Source: CAZHBD01 sp964530555 (GTDB taxonomy: Bacteria > Patescibacteriota > Saccharimonadia > Saccharimonadales > AWTP1-31). Taken from it: DNA of 10,744 nucleotides. The position numbers and the translations under genes are program-made. Below, one piece after another: positions 1 through 5,682 of the stretch (position 1 is the first letter of the stretch; the number at the start of each line of letters is the position of its first letter). The stretch lies in the NCBI GenBank assembly GCA_964530555.1, contig CAZHBD010000030.1:1-10744 (forward strand). Direction: 5' to 3'. The notes under the pieces are model-generated. The model was not told the origin of the DNA, did not search any database, and saw nothing but the letters and a program-made list of their open reading frames with translations.

Positions 1-1078
1 TGGTAACCTTGAGCACGCCGCCGCTTGATAAAGATTGTAACTGCTGGACACTGCCCTTGCCGAAGCTTTTCTCACCTACCAACTTCGCGGCGTTATTGTC
101 ACGCAGTGCACCAGCAGTAATCTCGCTGGCGCTGGCACTACCACTGTCAATCAGAACGGTAGTTGGAATGCCTTGTAATAGTGGCGAACCCTCTGATTTA
201 TAAGTCTTGATAACTACGCCACCGCGGCGCTCTGTCAGCACGGTTTTATCCCTAAGCCACATACTAGAGACACTCACCGCAGCATCCAGCAAACCACCCG
301 GATCACCCCGAAGATCGAGCACTATTCCTTTAACCTGAGCGTCTTTAAATTTTTGGGCTGCTTCCTTACTGAGTTGCGCCGTGTCGTCAGCAAACCTGGA
401 AATCTTCATATAACCTATGTTGCCATCCAGCAACTTGCTATCCACGCTTGGTATTTTGATCTCTTCACGTTCAATTTCGACGTCGATAGTCTCGCTGCTA
501 TTTCGCACCAACTTAAGCTTGACCTTGGTGCCTTTTGGTCCACGGATCTTATTAACTGCCTCGGTAATGGTGAGGTCGTAGGCACTTTTGCCATCAATTT
601 CGGCAATCACGTCTTTTGGCTTCAACCCTGCCTTCTCGGCTGGGAAGCCCGATAGCGGCGATACCACCACAATACTCTTGGTTTGCGCATCTTTACTCAG
701 TTCAGCGCCGATACCCGTGAATGAACCAGATAAGTCATCGTTAAAACTCTTCGCATCTTTAGCGTTCATATACTCGGTATAGGGATCGTCGGTAGCACGA
801 GCCAGGCCTTGCTTAAGGCCGTCTTCGAGCTTGTCAGTATCGAGCTTGCCATCAAAGTTGTCTTTGAGAGCGCCATAGACCTCATCAACACTTTGGTAAT
901 CTAATTTGCCGAGTCCTTTGTTTTGCGAAGTAGTACTTGCAAATTGCCAATCACCTTTACCGTACCGGACACCCACCGAGAACACTGCCATCGTGAACAC
1001 CACGAACAAAAACAGCTTGGTCCACTTTGGACTTGAAACGCGCGATGACCGGTCGTTTGGAATATTCTTGAAAAACAC
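1..1078 (-). CDS. S41 family C-terminal processing peptidase (CtpA/CtpB/Prc type), 3' end cut by the window
   Basis: This is an extracytoplasmic serine protease with a Ser/Lys dyad. The first 359 codons are present and the reading frame runs open off the left edge. Residues about 21-37 form one hydrophobic segment (an uncleaved anchor or signal peptide). A PDZ domain lies at about 115-205, followed by the S41 catalytic core. The DSGSASASEI stretch places the nucleophile at Ser316, and KSFGKGSVQ places the base at Lys341. The 25-residue spacing equals that of E. coli Tsp/Prc (S430/K455). The usual LRxNPGG motif reads LRGDPGG at 256-262. The start is GTG at 1078, because a strong Shine-Dalgarno lies 6 nt upstream and an in-frame TAG lies two codons upstream. 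It sits 58 bp after the CHAP hydrolase gene in the same direction, so a role in maturing or clearing wall hydrolases is plausible (inference). The exact subtype cannot be set without the C-terminus. Confidence 0.93.
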   Translation of the reverse strand, partial: MFFKNIPNDRSSRVSSPKWTKLFLFVVFTMAVFSVGVRYGKGDWQFASTTSQNKGLGKLDYQSVDEVYGALKDNFDGKLDTDKLEDGLKQGLARATDDPYTEYMNAKDAKSFNDDLSGSFTGIGAELSKDAQTKSIVVVSPLSGFPAEKAGLKPKDVIAEIDGKSAYDLTITEAVNKIRGPKGTKVKLKLVRNSSETIDVEIEREEIKIPSVDSKLLDGNIGYMKISRFADDTAQLSKEAAQKFKDAQVKGIVLDLRGDPGGLLDAAVSVSSMWLRDKTVLTERRGGVVIKTYKSEGSPLLQGIPTTVLIDSGSASASEITAGALRDNNAAKLVGEKSFGKGSVQQLQSLSSGGVLKVT

Positions 1079-1084
1079 TAACTA

Positions 1085-1091
1085 CCCCTCC
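1085..1091 (-). promoter_or_regulatory. Shine-Dalgarno of the S41 peptidase gene
   Basis: GGAGGGG on the minus strand, 6 nt before GTG at 1078. It is the strongest ribosome binding site in the window and it decides the non-ATG start. Confidence 0.8.
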
Positions 1092-1094
1092 GGA

Positions 1095-1127
1095 GTTTTA
1101 TTGCTCTAACTGTTTTATTGTAACTGT
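1095..1127 (-). repeat. Short imperfect tandem repeat in the CHAP-S41 intergenic gap
   Basis: On the plus strand GTTTTATTG-CTC-TAACTGT is followed at once by GTTTTATTG-TAACTGT, i.e. two copies differing by a three-base insertion. They lie just upstream of the S41 Shine-Dalgarno. The function is unknown; the repeat could be a slippage product or a weak protein-binding site. Confidence 0.5.
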
Positions 1128-1136
1128 ATTGTAGGC

Positions 1137-2306
1137 TTAAGGGAAATGAATAAATTGGAGACCAGTTGTGTAGCGCCAGCCTTCGCTATACTGTCCATCA
1201 AGTTGAGCATTGTACTGACTTACAAAAACCGCTGGCTGACCATTCTGGGTTCCTACAACCTCGACATACATAGCATGTCCCCAAGTACCGCTAGTCGAGA
1301 TTGCCACGTCGCCCTCTCGGGGGCTAGTATCGACAGAGATACCAGCGTTACGGGCAGCCCACGGCCAGTTATTGGCATTACCATAATACATCGGTGCACG
1401 TCGTCCCGAACGCTCCACAGCCCATGCGGCGTACGAAACGCACTGACGCGTACAGTAACCCCATCGATCAGGCCCATCACCGTCGACACAGCCAGGACCT
1501 AGACGCATACTAAACGGATAGTTTGCATAGGGGTAGTAGCCGTTATTCGGATTACTGCTAAACGAACCGATGGCGTAACGGGCATTTTCAACAGCTTGTT
1601 GTTTGCGTAGCTCGCCAATCTTGGAGTTGTTGTCCTTTATTTTTTGCTGGAAGTCGGCTTTCTGCGATTCAGTCGCATTGAGAAGCGATGACTGTTGATC
1701 TTGATTTGCCGTAAGCTGGGCCTGAATATCGCTTTGCTGCTTCAGTAACAATTCTGTTTCTTCTTTTTGAGCTCGAAGTTTTTGTTTCAGGGCGGTAACT
1801 TTATCAAGGGTATCGCGAATTTTGTCCTTTACTGAATTGCGATATTGTTGCTTGTCCACAAAATCGCTTAGGTCTTTACTGCTAGCTAGCATTTCTAGAG
1901 TACTAATCTGTCCTTCGAGATACATAGCTTTAATATTTTCACCAAGGACTTTCTTCTGCTTATCGAGCTCCGCTTGCGCTTCATCAATCTGTTTTTGAAG
2001 CTCGTCTCGCTTCTGTTCATTTGTCTTAATCTGTGCCAATAAGGTATTTATCTGATCTTGCAACTTATTAATAGCATCTTGATAACTGTCCGCTTGGATT
2101 TGCAGCGCAATAACACTCTTCTTATTTTCGACGTTCTGCTGATTCAGCTGACGAATTTGGTCGTCAAACTGGTCGGCCTTAGCTTGCGGCCAGGAGACGA
2201 CGGCGCTTAATAGAACCAGGATACTCGCTAAAACTCCCAACTGAAGGGCGTGATCTCGAACATTTAGTTTTTGTATGTTTAGTTTTTTCATGAGCGCCTT
2301 AATCAT
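1137..2306 (-). CDS. Secreted coiled-coil CHAP-domain peptidoglycan hydrolase (PcsB-like, probable FtsEX effector)
   Basis: A 389-aa exported amidase/endopeptidase predicted to cut peptidoglycan peptides. A signal peptide (hydrophobic core about residues 22-38) ends in AKA, so cleavage is likely after residue 44. Residues about 46-242 form a long Gln/Lys-rich coiled coil containing the 'AMYLEGQISTLEMLASSKDLSDF' type of break seen in PcsB and CwlO (positions about 127-151). After a Gly/Asn/Tyr linker comes a C-terminal CHAP domain, with catalytic Cys289 in TRQCVSYAAW, His344 in WGHAMYVE, and a likely third residue Asn366. The start is ATG at 2306, which has GAGGA 7 nt upstream; a TTG at 2330 would add eight residues but has no ribosome site. 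It lies 38 bp after ftsX. In pneumococcus FtsEX controls PcsB, so the gene order supports the same pairing here (inference). Confidence 0.92.
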   Translation of the reverse strand: MIKALMKKLNIQKLNVRDHALQLGVLASILVLLSAVVSWPQAKADQFDDQIRQLNQQNVENKKSVIALQIQADSYQDAINKLQDQINTLLAQIKTNEQKRDELQKQIDEAQAELDKQKKVLGENIKAMYLEGQISTLEMLASSKDLSDFVDKQQYRNSVKDKIRDTLDKVTALKQKLRAQKEETELLLKQQSDIQAQLTANQDQQSSLLNATESQKADFQQKIKDNNSKIGELRKQQAVENARYAIGSFSSNPNNGYYPYANYPFSMRLGPGCVDGDGPDRWGYCTRQCVSYAAWAVERSGRRAPMYYGNANNWPWAARNAGISVDTSPREGDVAISTSGTWGHAMYVEVVGTQNGQPAVFVSQYNAQLDGQYSEGWRYTTGLQFIHFP

Positions 2307-2313
2307 AGCATAA

Positions 2314-2318
2314 TCCTC
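2314..2318 (-). promoter_or_regulatory. Shine-Dalgarno of the CHAP hydrolase gene
   Basis: GAGGA on the minus strand, 7 nt before ATG at 2306. It favours the 389-aa start over the TTG at 2330, because it would lie inside the coding region of the longer version. Confidence 0.7.
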
Positions 2319-2344
2319 AATTATTTGCAATTTTTACTAAATTA

Positions 2345-3289
2345 TTACTTAGTTGTCTTAAACTTCAGGTATCGACGTGTAGCTATCAGCGACGAGAGTG
2401 CCCCGATAAACACGCCAACGCCAATTTGTAGAGCCACAAATAGCCAGTAGTGCGAAGCAAAGTACTGATTGGAATAATTAATGTCTAAAAATCCAACCGT
2501 TGTCGCCTCAAAGGCCGAAGCGGTTACAGTAAACAGCGCATGTAGAATGACTATCGACAAGACTCCTGAAACCACACCATACATAATGCTCTCCACGATA
2601 AAAGGACCACGAATAAAGTTAGTGCTGGCCCCAAGTAATCTCATGATTGTTATCTCGTCACGACGGTTGAAGATGGCCATTTGAATAGTATTAAAGATAA
2701 TGAGCATTGAAATAATCGCAAATATTGCTACCCCGACGATACCGGCGCGGCGGAAAAAGTCTGTGGCGTGCGTTATCTTATCAATAGCATCCTTCCGGTC
2801 ACCAGAATAGGATGTATCGTCCGACTGCAGGTTTCTAACATCTTTCTTCTCTAAAAATTGCTTGATACTATCAATCTTGTTTGGATCAAGCGGTTTGATT
2901 CGTATAGTTGCCGGCAGCGGGTTATCGGTCTGGGAGATAGCCAGTAGCAGATCGAGATTATTAGCATTTTGTCGCTTATAGTTTTCGAGCGCTTGATCTT
3001 TGGAGACAAAAGAGACCTCTTTGACATTATCGACTTTTTTAAGTTGGTCAATTAATTGATTGCGAGTCTTAGCGTCTACTGTATCTTTCAAATACACCGA
3101 AACATCGATTTTATCGGTCAGTTGGTTCACCGTGTTACCAAAAGTCGCATTGGCGATAACCGAGAACAAAACAATGGTCAAAGTAATGACCATCACCGCC
3201 ATTGCCGCAACTCCTAACCAGGCGTTACGTATAAAGTTAAGCACTCCAGTACGTATGATTCGACGCAACGTAATGAGTTGGCGCATCAT
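2345..3289 (-). CDS. ftsX: Cell division ABC transporter permease-like protein FtsX
   Basis: Membrane partner of FtsE. The FtsEX complex does not transport a substrate; it transmits ATP-driven movement to a peptidoglycan hydrolase. The 314 residues show the family layout: a cytoplasmic N-tail, TM1 about 24-46, an extracytoplasmic domain about 50-178, then TM2 about 183-207, TM3 about 232-254, TM4 about 282-304, and a short basic C-tail. NRRDEITIMRLLGAS (208-222), after TM2, is the conserved cytoplasmic segment of this permease superfamily that contacts the ATPase. The length is normal for FtsX. The ATG overlaps the ftsE stop as ATGA (3286-3289), so the two are probably translationally coupled. 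A weak AGGTGGAG site lies about 10 nt upstream. The extracytoplasmic loop is the expected docking site for the coiled coil of the downstream hydrolase. Confidence 0.95.
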   Translation of the reverse strand: MMRQLITLRRIIRTGVLNFIRNAWLGVAAMAVMVITLTIVLFSVIANATFGNTVNQLTDKIDVSVYLKDTVDAKTRNQLIDQLKKVDNVKEVSFVSKDQALENYKRQNANNLDLLLAISQTDNPLPATIRIKPLDPNKIDSIKQFLEKKDVRNLQSDDTSYSGDRKDAIDKITHATDFFRRAGIVGVAIFAIISMLIIFNTIQMAIFNRRDEITIMRLLGASTNFIRGPFIVESIMYGVVSGVLSIVILHALFTVTASAFEATTVGFLDINYSNQYFASHYWLFVALQIGVGVFIGALSSLIATRRYLKFKTTK

Positions 3290-3966
3290 TCTCGGTACTC
3301 TCCACCTGCCCGATCACTCACAACCTTACCATCCTGAATGGTGATTACACGTCGCTTCAAGCGATTGACTATTTCTTGGTTGTGGGTAGTCAAAATAACG
3401 GTTGTACCGTAGCGATTAATCTTCTCGAGCACTCGAATTACATCCCAAGCGTGTTTAGGGTCGAGGTTGCCAGTTGGCTCATCAGCAATCAGTATGCGCG
3501 GTTGCCTCACGATAGCACGAGCAATTGCTACCCGCTGCCTTTCCCCGCCTGAAAGCTCTAGAGGCATTCGTTTTTCCTTGCCTTTGAGCCCAACAATATC
3601 CAAGACCCGCGGCACAGTATGATGGATCTCACGGTTACCCATCCCCACCATTTCAAGGGCGAAGGCTACATTTTCATAGACATTTTTATTGGGGAGTAGT
3701 TTGAAGTCCTGAAAAACCACCCCGATCTTGCGTCGCAATAAAGGAATCTCGCGGTCTTTCAATGTTTCATAATCAATACCACCAACAATGATCTTGCCAC
3801 TGGTCGGCTTCTCTTCGCGCGTCAAAAGCTTGAGGAGGGTAGACTTGCCCGCTCCGCTGGGTCCAACAATGATAACGAACTCCTTCGGCTCGACATGCAA
3901 ACTGATACGCTCCAAAGCCGCAGCGTTCTTGTTATATGTTTTGGTTACCCTATCCAACAAAATCAT
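3286..3966 (-). CDS. ftsE: Cell division ATP-binding protein FtsE
   Basis: The ATPase of the FtsEX complex, acting at the inner face of the membrane at the division site or sidewall. At 226 aa it has the normal FtsE length and every ABC motif: Walker A GPSGAGKS (35-42), Q-loop Gln86 in VVFQDFKLLP, signature LSGGERQRVAIARA (138-151), Walker B ILIADEPTGNLDP (158-170) and switch His195 in TTHNQ. The QDFKLL and EPTGNLD wording is typical of FtsE and related LolD/MacB-type ATPases; the adjacent ftsX settles the identity. It is the first gene of the ftsE-ftsX-CHAP-S41 run. A -10 box lies 8 nt before the ATG and there is no clear Shine-Dalgarno, so the transcript may be leaderless. Confidence 0.96.
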   Translation of the reverse strand: MILLDRVTKTYNKNAAALERISLHVEPKEFVIIVGPSGAGKSTLLKLLTREEKPTSGKIIVGGIDYETLKDREIPLLRRKIGVVFQDFKLLPNKNVYENVAFALEMVGMGNREIHHTVPRVLDIVGLKGKEKRMPLELSGGERQRVAIARAIVRQPRILIADEPTGNLDPKHAWDVIRVLEKINRYGTTVILTTHNQEIVNRLKRRVITIQDGKVVSDRAGGEYRE

Positions 3967-3974
3967 GTTGTTCC

Positions 3975-3983
3975 ATTATACCA
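3975..3983 (-). promoter_or_regulatory. Extended -10 promoter element for ftsE, placed for a leaderless transcript
   Basis: TGGTATAAT on the minus strand: a perfect TATAAT at 3980-3975 with a TGn extension. No good -35 was found at 16-18 nt, which fits an extended -10 promoter. Only GGAACAAC separates the box from the ATG at 3966, so transcription starting 6-7 nt after the box would give a 0-2 nt leader. The assignment is from sequence only. Confidence 0.6.
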
Positions 3984-4040
3984 AATCGGTTATGGCAAGA
4001 TACATTTGATTATTTATTAAAAAGGTGTTTTTATTTATTT

Positions 4041-4583
4041 ATGAATCGCCCGTTGGAGTTAGGGGCCCCAGTTGAAACCCAGCACTGGGATGATCAACCT
4101 AGCTATACCGCCATAGAAGACATCGAATGCCTAAATGCAGGTCGCCGTATGAAATATGTACGCCAAGGTGATGCATTCGACCTTACCGTACCAACTCAGG
4201 GTCTTGTGGGGAGTGATGGTTTTGGCCGTTGCTGTGGGCTGGTCGTTCATGATCGTTCCTCGGGCAAATATACGTTTGCCCACTTAGAACCGGGCAGCGA
4301 CTTGCCATTCCGACACTGGGGAGGTCAGTTTCAACCTCCAAGCCCCTGGTCTGAGGAGCGTGACGCACTATTTGTCTATGGAAGCCTTTCGGCAAGACAT
4401 CACGAGTTAAAGTCCATGCTCAAGGAAGAATATTGGGGCCCAATTGGTTCTGTAGATGAGATCACAGTTGAAACTGGTAAGACACATTGGGGGTTAGCAC
4501 TCCTGCCAATGCTCGGACAAATAGCCATCGTACGAAAACAACCAGATCAGACAGTCCTCTATTTTCAAGTATTCGCGACTTGA
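4041..4583 (+). CDS. Uncharacterised protein with a possible CheD-like (glutamine deamidase fold) active site
   Basis: A 180-aa soluble protein with no signal peptide or membrane segment. I do not recognise the family with certainty. Residues 57-81 contain GSDGFGRCCGLVVHD and, further on, FAHLEP. Cys64 is 17 residues before His81 and Ser58 is six residues before Cys64. These match the spacing of the CheD catalytic residues (Thr21, Cys27, His44 in the Thermotoga protein, from memory). A Gly two residues after the Cys and the small-Ala-His wording before the His also fit. The later stretch with ARHHELKSML and GKTHWGLALLPMLGQIAIV is loosely like the CheD C-terminal half. No chemotaxis genes lie nearby, so a receptor-deamidase role is not implied. 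ATG 4041 is the first start outside ftsE; an upstream ATG at 3936 would overlap ftsE. There is no close Shine-Dalgarno (AAGG lies about 15 nt away). It is the only plus-strand gene and it overlaps the prfB 3' end. Confidence 0.75.
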   Translation: MNRPLELGAPVETQHWDDQPSYTAIEDIECLNAGRRMKYVRQGDAFDLTVPTQGLVGSDGFGRCCGLVVHDRSSGKYTFAHLEPGSDLPFRHWGGQFQPPSPWSEERDALFVYGSLSARHHELKSMLKEEYWGPIGSVDEITVETGKTHWGLALLPMLGQIAIVRKQPDQTVLYFQVFAT

Positions 4584-5665
4584 TCAGCCAAAGTATGTTC
4601 CAAATAAGCATCAATCAACTGATTGAGTTCACCATCGAGAACTGCTTCTGCATTGCTCGTTTCGTACTTTGTGCGTAAATCTTTTACTTGTTTATACGGG
4701 TGCAACACGTAGCTTCGAATTTGGTTGCCCCACTCAGCAGACTGATTAGGACCTTTTAGCTGAGAGATTTTTTCCTGATGTTGCTCGAGCTGTAGTTGCG
4801 CTAGCTTGGAGCGCAAAATTGTTAGGGCTGTTTCTTTGTTCTGTAGCTGTGATCGCTCATTCTGAATTGAGACTACGATACCTGTTGGTAGGTGCGTGAC
4901 GCGAACTGCTGAATCAGTAGTATTAACACTCTGTCCACCGTGGCCACCGGCACGGAAGACGTCGATCTTCAGTTCTGTTGGGTCGATACTAACCTCGTTC
5001 CCCAGGGCGATTTTTGGCAACACCTCTACCTTGGCAAAGCTGGTTTGCCGTAAGTTGTCAGCATTAAATGGACTCAAACGTACCAGGCGATGTACACCAT
5101 GCTCGCCCTTGAGTTTACCAAAAGCAAATTCACCATCAACTTCCATTATCACCCGCTTCAAACCAGCTTCTTCCCCTGCAGCTTCTTCAATGACAGTTGT
5201 TTTGTAGTTGTTTTCCTCCGCCCAGCGGCTGTACATTCTGAATAACATTTGTGTCCAATCTTGGGCGTCCGTTCCCCCTGCACCTGCAGAAATGGTTAGC
5301 AGGGCTGCATGATTGTCAAACTTTCCGGTAAACTTCAGTTGTCCCTTGAGCTCAAAAAAACGCTTATCAATACTATCTAGCTGAGCCTGCAGATCAGCCT
5401 TAAGACTGGGATCATTCATAGCCAGCAACTCACCAAGATCAGTCATTTCCATAGTGAGTGTTTGCCACGGCTCAACGCTGGCCTGCAAACGAGCCAGTTC
5501 TTGCATTACACTTTGTGCGTGGGTTGAATCCTGCCAAAAATCTGCCGCGTGCGACTCAACTTGTAAGCGTGCAATATCGCCACTTCGTTGATCGAGGTGG
5601 ATTGCCTTGCTTGCAACAGCAAACGCCTGCTGAAGCTGCTCGTACTTCTTCTGTAGCTCTTGCAT
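4565..5665 (-). CDS. prfB: Peptide chain release factor 2 (RF2), encoded without the programmed frameshift
   Basis: RF2 releases the finished protein at UGA and UAA codons. The 366 aa match the usual length. The codon-recognition tripeptide is SPF (198-200), diagnostic for RF2 rather than RF1 (PxT). The catalytic GGQ sits at 243-245 inside RAGGHGGQSVNTTDSAVR. The N-terminal helical domain (about 1-105), the GAGGTDAQDW signature (128-137), the superdomain and the C-terminal QIRSYVLHPY stretch are all present. Many bacteria regulate prfB by +1 frameshifting at CUU-UGA-C near codon 25. The equivalent place here (residues 23-26) reads CAC CTC GAT CAA in frame, so that control is absent. It starts 17 bp after the M16 gene, has no Shine-Dalgarno, and has a TATACT box 6 nt before the ATG. 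Its own stop is UGA. Confidence 0.97.
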   Translation of the reverse strand: MQELQKKYEQLQQAFAVASKAIHLDQRSGDIARLQVESHAADFWQDSTHAQSVMQELARLQASVEPWQTLTMEMTDLGELLAMNDPSLKADLQAQLDSIDKRFFELKGQLKFTGKFDNHAALLTISAGAGGTDAQDWTQMLFRMYSRWAEENNYKTTVIEEAAGEEAGLKRVIMEVDGEFAFGKLKGEHGVHRLVRLSPFNADNLRQTSFAKVEVLPKIALGNEVSIDPTELKIDVFRAGGHGGQSVNTTDSAVRVTHLPTGIVVSIQNERSQLQNKETALTILRSKLAQLQLEQHQEKISQLKGPNQSAEWGNQIRSYVLHPYKQVKDLRTKYETSNAEAVLDGELNQLIDAYLEHTLADQVANT

Positions 5666-5671
5666 GCTGTA

Positions 5672-5677
5672 AGTATA
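5672..5677 (-). promoter_or_regulatory. Candidate -10 element for prfB, placed for a leaderless transcript
   Basis: TATACT on the minus strand, followed by six bases and then ATG at 5665. The expected start site would be the A of the ATG itself. It lies in the short gap between the M16 and prfB genes. No convincing -35 was seen, so read-through from secA-M16 may also supply prfB mRNA. Confidence 0.4.
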
Positions 5678-5682
5678 CGCTA

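Noticed and set aside
1103..1134. Two TACAAT boxes upstream of the S41 gene as promoters
   Set aside because: Neither has a credible -35 at 16-18 nt, and the region is A/T-rich with a tandem repeat, so the boxes are easily explained by composition.
1146..1502. Plus-strand open frame of 118 codons
   Set aside because: It is fully antisense to the CHAP catalytic domain and its composition looks like a shadow frame.
2307..2330. TTG start for the CHAP hydrolase (397 aa)
   Set aside because: It has no ribosome site, while ATG at 2306 has GAGGA at 7 nt. The shorter form keeps a normal signal peptide.
3936..4040. Upstream extension of the plus-strand gene to an ATG at 3936 (215 aa)
   Set aside because: It would overlap the 5' end of ftsE and the ftsE promoter. 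The extra residues look like the non-coding strand of ftsE, and the ATG at 4041 gives a clean start.
3967..4040. Promoter for the plus-strand gene in the divergent gap
   Set aside because: The gap is A/T-rich. TTGATT at 4006 has no -10 with a conserved second-position A at proper spacing, so no site can be assigned.
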